From Papio anubis (lineage: Eukaryota; Chordata; Mammalia; Primates; Cercopithecidae), in the NCBI RefSeq assembly GCF_008728515.1, contig NC_044978.1, forward strand, positions 2,685,771 to 2,749,770: 64,000 nucleotides of DNA. Direction: 5' to 3'. Below, one piece after another: positions 36,296 through 48,479 of this stretch; the stretch's first letter is position 1; each line of letters opens with the position of its first letter. The notes under the pieces were generated by a model. It saw only the letters and a list, made by a program, of their open reading frames with translations, made no database searches and was not told where the DNA came from. The position numbers and the translations under genes were made by a program.

Positions 36296-36580
36296 TTCAT
36301 CTATATTCATCTATATACATATATTCATCTATATTCATCTATACATATATTCATCTATACACACACACTCACAGTCCATCCTATTAATTCTGTTTATCAG
36401 CCCAAAATCAAGAGTCAGGGGGAAAGGGTAATCTTGATGATAATTTTGAATTAGATCATATCATATCTGAATCTATCACTCTTAAATATCCCAACTGAAA
36501 AGCCCATAGATTTTCTTTTTAAGAAAAATAGCACTAGATTGATTCTATTACGAACAGTTGATGGATTCTTGACTGATACA
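35857..36580 (+). repeat. LTR-like interspersed repeat carrying compound microsatellites
   Basis: Starts 'tgatggttaatttcatttta', continues with 'cttggctgggtcatggtacc', 'ggtcaaacaccagtgtagat', 'tagactttgagtaaagtacc' and 'caatcaaaggccttaaaaaa', then the microsatellite block (36217-36375), 'catcctattaattctgttta', and ends near 'cttgactgataca'. This is a widespread mammalian LTR-like repeat in which a (TC)/(TA)/(CA) block is typical. I cannot name it with certainty. Confidence 0.6.
36217..36375 (+). repeat. Compound microsatellite (TC)n-(TA)n-(CA)n plus ATTCATCTAT units
   Basis: TC repeats (36217-36250) run into TA repeats and then CA repeats up to about 36294. These are followed by degenerate tandem units of about 10-16 bp built on attcatctat (36295-36360) and a final CA stretch. 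Expansion is likely within the host repeat. Confidence 0.9.
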
Positions 36581-36657
36581 TAAGTAATTCAAGCCAAAAA
36601 ATTGCTAATGGTATTTTATTTCTTCATATATATGCATACATATATATATATATATAT

Positions 36658-36938
<281 letters not shown>

Positions 36939-37884
36939 CATAATTACTTCTATTAATAAAACACTGAAGGTATGTAAGTGAGAAAATCATTCAAAGGGGC
37001 AAAAATAACATTCATATACACATACATCTATGTAAACACTGCTTCTATATTCAAAGCGGCCAAAAATTCCAACCAAACAGGACAGGTACCCCTAGGCTTT
37101 AATGCAGCAGAATTGTTTCAATTCGTTGCTTTTCATAAGAAAGATTTTATTTCCCCAGCTGATCAGAGAGCACACTTGGAGAAAAATCTGTTGATATTCC
37201 CCTTGCTGAGTCTTAAATAGCCCGAGTATGTGTGATATATCTTTTGTAGTGAGTACTTTAGAGGAAAAGCATTGCTTTTAAATCTCATGCATACCCCAAA
37301 TGTAATGTGAAATAAATTCCACTGTGAATGAGCTCCTGCCATGTCTAAAAACTGAATTGTAATATGCAAGGTTTCTCTGAGACAGGCTATTTTTTTGTGT
37401 TCTTAAAAACAGCAAAGCTAAGAGAATTGATAAATTTTAAATCTCTCCAGCAGATTTCATGTAAAGCAGCAAGTTTACATCTTTGTGCAATTTTAGCAGC
37501 AAAGACGTGAGTAATTCAACCTCAGGTTTTGCAGGAACTCTATTCAGTCCAATTAAAAGGGCAGGGCGCCTCTTAACACAGGGAAGCTATGGATAGTCAT
37601 CATAACGATGCCTCGCTGGAGTTTTCATTCAGCGTCAGATATGAACCTGGTTTCAGAGGGTGGTCTCTGAAGGTGACCACCTTGTTTCCAGCGCACGCTA
37701 AAATTAGAGTGGTAATTAAAAGCTGCAAATCAACCAAACCTATCTGGCTGCTGACTGCTGCCAAATCAAAGCACCAGTGTTTCCTCTGTGACCCTCTCAT
37801 CCCTCAGTGTTGAGGGTCTCTTTTGAACTCAGCAGAGCATATCCCCTTTCCTCAGATCCTTCTCAAACCCACAGGAATAAAATG
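36939..37884. other. Unique sequence, possible conserved non-coding element
   Basis: No repeat was recognised. The sub-segment 37580-37800 is GC-balanced, repeat-free and contains a homeodomain-like core in 'gtggtaattaaaagctgcaa'. This hints at, but does not prove, a regulatory element. The frames 37589-37813 and 37600-37800 overlap on opposite strands without domains. Confidence 0.4.
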
Positions 37885-38110
37885 AGAATGGCAGTGTCAG
37901 CTCTCATTTGTTGAGCAAATACTCCACGCTGGCTTTTCCTACATGATCTCCCTGTATTCACATCATAACCTCATGAGTGGAGTCTTATTTCCAATTTAAA
38001 GATAGAGAGGCTGGAGGTCAGCAAGGTCGGTGAAGTGGACTAAGCTCACAAAGCTCTTAAACAACGGAGCCAAGTTCAAACCCAGAGCTGCCAGCTCGCC
38101 ATGCCTGTTC
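37885..38110 (-). repeat. MIR SINE, antisense, near full length
   Basis: 'agctctcatttgttgagcaa', 'atactccacgctggcttttc', 'cataacctcatgagtggagt', 'cttatttccaatttaaagat' and 'ggagccaagttcaaacccag' follow the antisense MIR order. Confidence 0.75.
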
Positions 38111-38997
<887 letters not shown>

Positions 38998-39360
38998 TGT
39001 GTGTTACCTTTCTTAAAATTTCTTAAAATTCTCTGTGAAAAGCAGATTACAGCAGGAATTAACTTCTTCTCAAATGTGCAAGCTTTCCTGAAATACTGAA
39101 TCTTATTCTCAGTGCCCAATGAGTTAGGAATGGGGTAACCTGTGTCATTGCTTCTTAAGAGTTTTTCCCCTTTAAAATGATTTTATTGGCTTCCAAAAAA
39201 CATTTATTTGAATAATTCAATTTTATAGGTTCTTCTATTTTCCTTTCCAAGGTCTTATCAGTGACATGCCGTTGACACTGACTGGGTGGTTTTAATGGTT
39301 AAAATGACTGGAGAAGAATGCATTACGATGTTAAATTCCACTGTCTTAACCATGTGTATT

Positions 39361-40410
39361 TTCTTTCTAATTGTGGCAAAATACGCAGAACATAAAATTT
39401 ACCATCCTAAACATTTTGAAGTGCACATTCAGCGGTATTAAGTACATCCACATAGTACCTAATCACCACCATTCATCTCCAGAACTTTCTCTTCTTCCCC
39501 AACTGAAACTCTATACCCATTAAACACACTAACTCCCATCCAGCCTCCCCTCATTCCCTGAGAACCACCATTGCACTCTCCGTCTCTATGAATCTGCCTA
39601 CTCTAGGAGCTTCATATCATTGGAATCACGCTGTATGTGTCCTTTTGTGACTGTCTTATTTCACCTAGCATAATGTCTTCAAGGTTCACCCATGTTGTAG
39701 CATATCACAGAATTTCCTTCTTTTTAAAGCTGAATAATATTACATTGTATTTAGATAGCACATTTTGTTGATCCATTCATTCGTCAACGGACACTCAGGT
39801 TGCTTCCACCATTTGGCATCATGAATAATGCTTCTGTGAACACGGATGTATAAATCTCAAGACCTTGCTTTCAATTCTTTTAGGAAGATACAAAGAAGTG
39901 GAATTGCTAGACCACATGGCAGTTCTATTTTACGGAACTGCCACACTGTTTTCCATGGAAGCCACACCATTTTGTACTCCCACCAACAATGCACAAGTAT
40001 TCAAATTCTCCACATCCCTACCAAAAACTTATTTTCTGTATTGTTGCTGTTGTTGTTTTTAATAGTAGGCATCCTAATGGGTGTGACGTGGTATCTCATT
40101 GTGGTTTTGATCCACATTTCTCTAATAATTAGGGATGCTGAGCATCTTTTTAGTGTGCTTATTGGCCATTTATATATCTTCTTTAGAGAAATGTTTATTT
40201 GAGAACTTTACCCATTTTTTAAATCAGGTTGTTTGTTTGTATGTTGTTGTGGAGTTGTAAGAGTTCTGTATATAGTCAGGATATTAAACCTTTATCAGAT
40301 ATATGATTTACAAATATGTTCTTCCACTCTCTGGGTGGCCTTTTTATTGGCTAGTGTTCTTGAATGCACACAAGTTTTTAGTTTTGATGTACTCCAACAA
40401 CAGTCATGTG
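39361..40410 (-). repeat. L1M (L1MB-like) 3' end including ORF2 C-terminal region, antisense
   Basis: About 1.05 kb of antisense L1. The 3' UTR appears first ('agaacataaaatttaccatc', 'ccagaactttctcttcttcc', 'tgaaactctatacccattaa', 'gcataatgtcttcaaggttc'). The complement of ORF2's end follows ('agaagtggaattgctagacc', 'ctcccaccaacaatgcacaa', 'gtggtatctcattgtggttt', 'ttctttagagaaatgtttat', 'tatcagatatatgatttaca'). The 5' part is truncated at about 40410. The 118-codon plus-strand frame is antisense to L1 and meaningless. Confidence 0.92.
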
Positions 40411-42800
40411 CCACATGATGACATTTGCCTTGATTGACTTCAGCTGGGACCATGTGCATTGATCAACTCAAATGTTTTGCTGTTCTGCACATGTCCACAA
40501 ACGACCATAAAAGCACTACAAGTATTCATTTAGAGGTTACAAATACATTTTAGCAAGTAGGCAAATTCACAAAAATCAAATCCACAAATAATGTTAATCT
40601 ACTCTACATATATACATACATATATATACACACACATATAACATCCACACACACACATTTTACTTTACTTCACGGATCTTTGTCTTTCTGGCATCCATTG
40701 AGATAGGAAGAATGGAATGTGCAGAAACCGTAGAGAGTAAAGAGGAACATGCTCAGGCTGGATCCCCCTGTCAGGGCCTTCGATATTATTTATTTGGGTC
40801 TGCCCTCCCCAAACTAATTTGCTCTCTCTCATCCATAGACATCATTTCAGGAAGCATGGAGAAAAAGAGATGTGTATTCTAACTCAGAAATTATATTCTG
40901 CATGGTTGTTTGGTCCAAATCACTGAATTTTCCAAAGAGAGGTCAGGTTAAATCAAGTCTCTAGGCCATTTAACAAATTCTACCTATTGTGGAGGTGGAT
41001 GCACCTGACTAGCAAAACTCAGTGTCCTTAAACATTCACAACACATCCTTCTGATTCTTTGGCTGGTTTCCACGAAGCTTACAATAGGATGAGACTGTCT
41101 GAACAAGGACTATGACATCTGGCCAGTGTGGCCATAAAGTATTTCACTGGAAATTAGCGGGAATGTTGTGTGGCTATGCTCATTTCTTTTGAACTGCACT
41201 AATCTCGGTGCACAAATGAGGCCCAGCAATGCTGAACTTCTCAGCGAGACTGAGATCCCAGTCTCTGAGCACTGAAGGCTGAAGGCAGACTTCGGCCTAC
41301 AATGCATCCAGGTAAAAAAGGGTCTCTTGGAGGCTCCCGGCTCTTCCAGCTGATTTCTCCTGTTGAGACTCTCTCACGCCTTTTGAAGCAAATGAGTTGA
41401 TTTTAGTTAAAATTAAAATAGGTTTTTATGTTTGTTTTATATCCTATTTCTAGCATTTACAATGAATGCTGTGTATCTTTATGTATGTTTGCACGTCTTT
41501 GTGTCAAAAAATGCAAATTATATTCATAATGCTTTTCCATTTTTCTTTATTCCATGTGTAAATCATAGAACTATCTCACTACTTTCTTTGAGGCTTGTGA
41601 TTTCTCCCAGGGAAATAGACTGTGCCGAGTCTACCTCTGGAACATACCTACACGTTCTGCACTCATATCCCGGAACCCAAAGTAAATTTTTTTAAAAAGT
41701 TACAATACAAGGATTCCACATATTCTGTTTTTGTAATCTACCCGCCTAGGCCTGAAAAGATGATGTTCTGAATGAGGATGTAGAGGGGAATACGCTTGGT
41801 GTATTCGCTGCAGAGAATAGTTTTGTATGACTTTCTATATGATCTTGGGCATGTAACAAAAATTATTTGAACTTAAGTTTTAGTACCTGGAAAAGGACAA
41901 CAATGTTTACCCCACAGGATTGGACAATTAAATGAGGATTTTCTGCCCACTGATACTGACAGGTGCTGCACTATTCAGGTGTCCACTATTCAGGTGAGTG
42001 GACAATTCATATGTAATTTATGGGATTTTGAAGTGTCATTTCCATGCCAGGATTTTTGCTTCACCTGCAGTTATTAAGAAACTTGGTTAGATGTAACTCT
42101 ACTGTAAGCCTTCGAAAGGCAGTAAGTCTAGAGTCTTCAGAAGATGTCCTTGGGCTATTTGTAAGTCAGGCTCAGGATGACACACAACTAACTATGGAGA
42201 CTTGTCCCATATCACACAAGCGTATGTTTGCTAATAAAAGCTATGACTAGGGCAGAATGGCAAGGGAAAGCAACAGAGTCCCAAAAGGAACTGTCAACAG
42301 GCCTTCCAGCAGGACTTTCATTTCTACTTACAAAACAACAACCAAAGATAACTTTTGACAACTCAGCTTAATGGTTCATGTCAACATCTGGTTCTGACAA
42401 CAACCAGAAATATTACTTCAAGGGTTCCTAAGCACCACATTTCCCAGTTTTATATTCACTATTTAGAATCAGTCTTTGGAACAATTTTTAGGTATTATAA
42501 AATAGTTTTTAAAGATGATTGATCTTATCCATAATCAAAAGAGGTAAACTATCATTAAAATGAGTAGGACTACATTAATATGCAGAAGCAGATTGTCATT
42601 GTAGATGCTTTAAGTACAAGAAAAGTCAATGAGTAATGAATAATTCTAACTTTTATTTGATTATTTTCATTTACAGTTCTGGCACTGACACTTATTTTTA
42701 AAAAAGATTTTAATTTTATGTAAATATTGAACATCTCTAAAATAACTTAACAAAAGAAAACAAGAAGGAAGAAATAGACTGTAACTTCAGGTCTTTCTTG
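40411..42800. other. Mostly unique AT-rich sequence; CA/TA microsatellite at 40609-40658
   Basis: A mixed (TA)/(CA) microsatellite lies at 40609-40658 (atatatacatacatatatat then cacacacatt). A head-like word of a MER2/Tigger repeat (cagtcatgtgccacatgatg) sits at 40400-40420 but is too short to call. No gene is supported across the rest. Confidence 0.5.
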
Positions 42801-43197
42801 TGGGCTGGATTGTGTCCCAGTCAAAAAGATCAATGTTCAAGTCTTAACCTCCTCTCCTTGCGAACATGACCTTATTTGCAGGTAGGGTCTTTGCAGATGT
42901 AATCACGTCAAGATGAGGTCATACTGGATGAGGGTGGCCCTAATCTGACTGCAGTCTCATAAGAAGAGGGAAATTTGAACACAGACACGCAGGGAAGAAG
43001 ACCTAATGGAAGCAGAGATTGGTGCAATGTATCTATAAGCCAAGGAACAGCAAGGATTGCTGACAACCGTCAAAGGCCAGGAGAAGCAGGGAAGGGTCCT
43101 CCCCCAGTGTCTACACAGAGAACGTGGCCCTGCCCTCAAAGGTGTAAGCCACCTAGTTTGCGGTAATTTGTTATGGCAACCCTAGGAAACTAATACA
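42801..43197 (+). mobile_element. MaLR (MLT1-type) solo LTR
   Basis: 'gggctggattgtgtcccagt', 'acatgaccttatttgcaggt', 'gggtctttgcagatgtaatc', 'aagatgaggtcatactggat', 'tctataagccaaggaacagc', 'tggccctgccctcaaaggtg' and the end 'cctaggaaactaataca'. It lies on the plus strand and is roughly complete. A short stretch is missing before 'taagccacctagtttgcggt'. Confidence 0.8.
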
Positions 43198-43294
43198 GTT
43201 GCCTTCTCTGGAAATGGTATTGGTTGCACAGTGCTTTGTCTCTTCCATTCCAGAGGATAATTCTGCAATTGAATGTAGTAAGAAAACATCTATA

Positions 43295-43390
43295 TAATTT
43301 TCTCATTGTATAGATAAGGAAACTGAGATCTAAGGACATTCTTTATAGTAGATCACAGAGATGAAATGGGAAGAGTCAGAAAAATAGCAC
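43295..43390 (-). repeat. MIR core fragment, antisense
   Basis: 'ttctcattgtatagataagg' and 'aaactgagatctaaggacat' are the antisense MIR core. The outer parts are not recognisable. Confidence 0.55.
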
Positions 43391-44739
43391 AATCTCTTGA
43401 CTATTTGTCTTGCGCTTTTTTTCAATGCACACTCTTGCAAAGGAATTTAGAACTAATGGTTGATAAAACAAACAAATATGAAATTCTTTATCATCTTTTC
43501 AAACTATAGTCACAGATTTAGCCATAATCAGAAAGCGCACAGAAGGCTACAGGAACACATCTCATTGTTCCAAATGCAGCTTGCTTTGTTTTGCTTGGTT
43601 CCCAAAGTGTTTTTTAAATATAACTACCACATTGTTCATTGCTATCATAATATTTGCAACTCGATTCAGACTTGCATCATTTAATTCATGACTCTAACAA
43701 GTGAAGCATTTTCCAACTCCTTTTCCCCAATGTCCCCCTCACACATGTACACATAGGTACACATATAAACCTATATCAGTGTAGACACCTTGATTGGACT
43801 ATTAGATACGTATGAAAAATCCATACATTAATATATTTTCCAGTGACTAAGATCTGTTTTATGAGATCTGTGTCCAGTGTGCAAATAATAATAACAGAAA
43901 ACTCAGCCCCAGAGATCAGAGGTGGGGAGAGCATGTTACCCCTACCGATGGTGAAAAGCACCACTCCCCTCACATCAAAGACAGGGATTTCAGAGCTTGT
44001 GATTTTATTATTTTTAATTAAACAAAACATCTGATTTTACAAGGCTGATCAGACATACAATTTGGGCTATTTTATTAAAGTTTTAAATTAAGATATAGAA
44101 CTACTAAACCCACAGGTTAAAATTCATAGAGTAAATACTCTCATTCACTTTTTACTGGTTATCTAATAATAATCAGAAATTTACTTTCAGAATTCCAGGG
44201 CATGACATTGAATGTTCTTAGAAATTACCATCTACATGTATAGTTCCTGCTGCTTTTTGATAAATTAATTTTATTTGCAAACTGTGGTTATCTTAAAAGA
44301 AATTTCATCAAACCTATTATACATTGCTTTACTTTTTAGTCACCAATATTCATGAAAATATAGTACCATTTTTGCTTTCTGGTACTGCATATATGGTGGG
44401 TCTTATTTTGCCATTAAGTTTATTATGCTTTATTGCTATGTATGCACCAATATTTACGGATTCACTGACAACATGTTTCTAGCCATGAAATTTTATAGCA
44501 GTTTTTCAGTTTTTGCATATTATTACTGTATGATCAGATTTAATGAATGCTCTGGTTTGAATAAACACACATATTTATGTATAAAAGTATATATAAGTGT
44601 ATGAATATATATTCATATATATTTATTAATATTATGCTATTCTACTTTAAAACTACTTTAATATCACTGTAATGCATGTACAATGAAAGGTCCTTAATAT
44701 TTCTTCAGAAAATTTTCCTTCTGTAATTAAGAAATATCT
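43391..44739. other. AT-rich unique sequence, nothing recognised
   Basis: AT-rich, with TA-rich stretches around 44580-44635. No gene or named repeat is supported. Confidence 0.5.
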
Positions 44740-44960
44740 TATACTTCAGCTAGTCTTAGCCACTGGTAAATTGAGACTCCGAATAGCCTACAGCTTTGCT
44801 AGTATGGTGGCCATAAACCACATGTGGCTATCTAAACTTACATGAATTAAAACTAAATAAAAATGAAAATTCAGCTCCTCAGTTGCACCAACTACATTTC
44901 TAGTGTTCAGTGGCCACATGTAGCTGGTCATGACTTTATTAGATTTTGCGGATATAAACG
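44740..44960 (+). mobile_element. hAT-type DNA transposon fossil
   Basis: 'tatggtggccataaaccaca', 'tgtggctatctaaacttaca', 'aattcagctcctcagttgca' and 'tgttcagtggccacatgtag' follow the recalled order of the mammalian repeat with gccacatgtggctat..cagttcctcagttgcact..gccacatgtggctag. It is non-coding. The subfamily is unsure. Confidence 0.6.
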
Positions 44961-46517
44961 GTGACCATCTCTGTGCAAACCCAAGTGGGTAGCACTGGTC
45001 TCCAACATTAAATACTAGAACTAAAGTTTTTTTTTAAATAGCTTTTTCAAGAAGCATATGAGTATGACCAACTTATGTATTCCAAAGAATAGGTTTTTAA
45101 GACTTTGTACAACAAATGTCAAAAGAAAAGGAAAAATGAAGGATCTATGTATTTTTGCATAAAATACTAAATATCCAGATGTCCTACACCAAATTCCTTC
45201 TGTTGTATGTTGTCCCAAGAATTGGCACGCTTTCTACCACATACGTAGCCTGGGTGCCAGAGTGCGATCATCCTTAGTTACACTGCTGAGAGGGTACATG
45301 TCAATTAGGGGTTTAGCTAGCTTTCTGCAAACATCCTGATTTAATTCTAAGTTGCATGGTAAATAAAATAATAACATGTGAATTTTATGTATAACCTCTT
45401 TTCATTCATGTTATAGGTGTCAGGTAGATATATGGATAAAATATACATAATTTATATGGTAGCATTACACTTTAAAATACATATACATTTTTAATTAATG
45501 TTTTACCATTATTGCACGATAATTCAAAATGTATATTAATTGTTAGATAAAGTTTGAACCTGTACTCTGGAGAAAGGAAGGGAACACTAAGAAAATTCAT
45601 GTAAAATACCTCTGCTAATGAAAAATAAACTGTTAAAACTAATAGTTAAAAGAAGTAAATTTGGGCCCTAATTTAAATTTCCCCGTCTTGTCATTCAAAA
45701 TTTCTAGTTTTCAGTTTTACTATGACTGTTAGATAAGAAAAATGACCAAAGCATGCCATTGGTCTTTAATAATTATTTAATCACATGTCACATACATTGC
45801 TGAGGGGTCAGCGCTCAGACACCATAGAGAAGACTGGCAGCTGCCCAGGAGCTTCTGCCTAACAAACAAAATAATAGTTTCAAAGATACAGGAGTGCCCC
45901 AGCCAACAACAGGAAGAAAGGTTTTCTTATTTTTCAAGATAGATCAGTGTGGGAAAGGTGTGTGCTACTAGGAAAGAATTTGACTTCAGTAATGCAAGGA
46001 GCCTGTCAAAACCCCACAGCAGCATCCCAGGGCGTCTGGCAGCAGAGATGCAGTCTGTCTGGCAGTGGAGACACTACTCCCATCTCTTTTTCCAGTCATC
46101 AAAATGAAGAGTTTCGTTTCACTATTTCTCCGCAGACAGTTCTTTCTCAGAAAAAAAATTAAAACAGCATATAGAATATATTCAAACTGTAAAAATTATG
46201 AAAATTACATTAATTTAAGATGACACATTATGAAATGCCTAAATATTATAGGAGTGCTCATTTAACTATTACACACCCACCTACCATGGAAGAATTCTGG
46301 TGTTCACTGTTGCACAAGTAAAGATAAGCACAACTGATAAAAAATAAGGAAAAGAAGAAGGATTCAATGAGTGTCAAGTACTAACACCTTTTGTTGTCTG
46401 TTGCCACTTTCTTTTTAATATTCTTTGGTTTTCTTGATTTCTTCAGCTATTTTGTCTGGAAAACTCAGGATAGGAAAAGAAAAATGAGGAAGATAAATAA
46501 GAAGAAAGTGCATGTCA
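44961..46517. other. Unique AT-rich sequence, nothing recognised
   Basis: No gene or named repeat is supported over about 1.5 kb. The least AT-rich part is 45800-46110. Confidence 0.5.
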
Positions 46518-46771
46518 AACACCGCATGTTCTCACTCATAAGTGGGAGTTGAACAATGAGAACACATGGACATAGGGAGGGTAACATCACACACCAGGGC
46601 GTGTAGGGGGGTGGGGGGTTGGGGGAGGGAGAGCATTAAGAGAAACACCTAATGTAGATGACAGGTTGATGGGTGCAGCAAACCACCATGGCACGTGTAT
46701 ATCTATATAACAAACCTGCACATTCTGCTTATGTATCCTAGAACTTCAAGTATAATTTTAATTTTTTTAAA
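46518..46771 (+). mobile_element. Primate L1 (L1P) 3' end, 5' truncated
   Basis: 'aacaccgcatgttctcactc', 'gaacaatgagaacacatgga', 'gggtaacatcacacaccagg', 'ccaccatggcacgtgtatat' and 'aacaaacctgcacattctgc' are the L1PA/L1PB 3' UTR on the plus strand, including the G-rich tract (gtgggggg then ttgggggaggg). Possible imperfect target-site repeats (aaagtgcatgt before; aaagagcatgt after the A/T-rich tail) flank it. Confidence 0.93.
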
Positions 46772-47503
46772 AAGAGCATGTGTGTATGTAGTTGACTGTA
46801 GTGTAAATTTTGTGTAATGAATAAATTGTATATCTGTGTATTAATATTTTATCATATCTCCAGTATCATGCTATGCCCTAAAAGAGACCTTGGTTTCAGC
46901 AAGGTAAATCTAACTGCAGTGGGTATATATGTGGCATGCCTTAAAAAACTTCTGGAATCTAGTAGAGTGTTACCTAACTAATTAGAACATATGAATAATT
47001 ATATAACAAAAAGTGTATGTAGTGCCAGGTTGTCTAGTATAGACGTGTCTTTATCATGTAATAATGGTTCAATTATAGTTCAGAGAAGGGAGAATGCTGC
47101 AATTAGCCGAATTCACCTTGATGAAGGAAATGCAATTAATTTGGCCTTGATGAATTATTCAAATACATAGGGGAAGAAAGGAAGAATGGTCCTCCTAGGG
47201 CTACAAAAAAACTGAATCAAAAATGAGCATCTGAGTTCAGAAGGCAGTTCAGGCTTGACTGAACAGAATTTTGCACATGCACTGTACTGTTATGAAAAGT
47301 CAGGGTGCAAAGATCAGATAGAGGCCCATATTAAGTACTCAAAAATGCCTTAAAAGGCAGGCAGAACTTTCCGAGTTAAATGGCAGATTAGACATACTCC
47401 CTTGCCCCCTGTTTGCCCTAAGCCTCCATGAAATAAAGCCTAAAAGTACAACCCAGGCTCTCAGAGACAACGGTGTGGAGAGGGTCAATAGCAACGAACG
47501 AGT
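46772..47503. other. Unique sequence, nothing recognised
   Basis: No named repeat or gene is supported. The reverse frame of 168 codons that starts at 47845 and ends at 47339 runs through this interval, the retro-insert and its poly-T, and is therefore not a gene. Confidence 0.5.
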
Positions 47504-47665
47504 GATTTCAACAGATTTCTCTCCTTTTTTTTTTTTTTTTAATTTTTTTTTATTTTTTTCCAGTGGATAGCATTGCACGCTACAGAGAAATCTTTCGTGA
47601 AAGGAAGAGTCAATAGATGCAGCAAACTTCCTTGTTTTCTTAGTTGAAGATTTCAACAGATTTCT
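47504..47665 (-). mobile_element. Small poly(A)-tailed retro-insert of antisense Tigger1 sequence, with 17-bp TSD
   Basis: The target-site duplication gatttcaacagatttct lies at 47504-47520 and 47649-47665 (perfect, 17 bp). Between them, on the plus strand, are ctcc, a long poly-T with two AA/A interruptions, then 'agcattgcacgctacagaga', 'tcgtgaaaggaagagtcaat' and 'gatgcagcaaacttcc', which match the interior of the Tigger1 transposon. Read on the minus strand, this is a roughly 90-bp antisense Tigger1 RNA with a 3' poly(A) tail, inserted by L1-type target-primed reverse transcription. Confidence 0.85.
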
Positions 47666-48060
47666 GAAGGTCAGCCAGGAGGGCCTGCGCTGCGCTGCCA
47701 CACCATTGAGGAGCTGCAGAGAAGGCCAGAGCCGCCCAGCCACGAGGTCAGGAAGGGCTCTCGGCTCCGAGTCAGAAGGCATTGCCGAGGGCTGAGGTTG
47801 AGGCAGACGTGTTGCTGAAGAGAGAAACAGTGACTGAATCAGCACTTACATCCCCCAATCCTTATCCAAATGGAAAGCAAGTAACAGCTGATATTTCCCC
47901 AGTGCCAAACCCCAGAGGTTCTTCTCCAAGAAACTGAAGGGAATGCTGGGGAAAGCTGGTGCTCCTAACCTGGAAGGTGGCATTCCAAATTAAATATTTG
48001 TTGTTGGTGGTGGTGTTGTTACTATTTGAGGGACTTGCATCTCACAGCTAGCTCCTTACC
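47666..48060. other. GC-balanced unique sequence beside the CpG-rich patch
   Basis: No named repeat. Scattered CpGs lie at 47685-47790 (gcctgcgctgcgctgccaca, gccgcccagccacgag). No exon was identified. On the minus strand a donor-like 'ggcagtgg/gtaagg' falls at about 48060/48059, at the edge of the CpG-rich patch. Confidence 0.45.
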
Positions 48061-48086
48061 CACTGCCTGTAAAGACAGAGTCCTAA

Positions 48087-48388
48087 GCGGCGCTGTGTGC
48101 CGACCTCGCAGCAAAAGAAGCGCACACCCAATCCCCCGTCATTCATCCTCCATTCTGTTTTGAGCAGGTGTGCAGAACTGTCTCTGAGGGCCTCAGCAAC
48201 ATTTCTGCTTCTTTTGATTGCAAAGACGAGGCGCCTGGAAACGTTTCCTAGACTGACTCCACGGGAGGCACCTGCACGAGCGCTGGACGGGGGGGAGAGG
48301 GGCTGCTGGCCCTGCGCATGCGCCCTGCGCCACCCCTGCACCGCAGGAGAGACCCGCTGGGCCCCGACGCACCACCGTGCTTCCCATG
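48087..48388. promoter_or_regulatory. CpG-rich patch with an NRF1-like site, candidate orphan promoter
   Basis: I count 21 CpG dinucleotides in about 300 bp, the densest cluster of the window outside Alus. At 48313-48324 the sequence tgcgcatgcgcc matches 11 of 12 positions of the NRF1 palindrome (YGCGCAYGCGCR). No Alu or LTR explains the CpGs. Opposing open frames of 122 codons (48097-48465) and 129 codons (48437 down to 48048) are probably stop-poor by composition. A donor-like gtaagg on the minus strand near 48059 would fit a first exon read leftwards. Promoter activity is inference. Confidence 0.4.
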
Positions 48389-48479
48389 GTTTTGTAGTTT
48401 CCCGTTCCCTTGGTTCAATTACCTCCAGCAAAGACACACCCCGAGTTGTTTCTCTTCCTGAATGAAATGCGACTCATTC

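Noticed and set aside
39846..40202. 118-codon forward frame with a hydrophobic C-terminal half
   Set aside because: It is antisense to an old L1 ORF2/3' UTR relic, and the hydrophobic run is a by-product of that sequence.
40400..40430. Head of a MER2/Tigger element (cagtcatgtgccacatgatg)
   Set aside because: Too short, and the sequence that follows does not continue the known pattern.
47339..47845. 168-codon reverse frame with a Lys-rich middle
   Set aside because: The Lys run is the poly-T tract of the retro-insert at 47504-47665. The frame crosses a mobile insertion and unique flanks, so it is a chance join.
48048..48465. Opposing open frames of 129 and 122 codons in the CpG-rich patch
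   Set aside because: Mirror-image open frames arise from stop-poor GC-rich composition. Neither resembles a known protein. The patch is kept as a possible regulatory element only.
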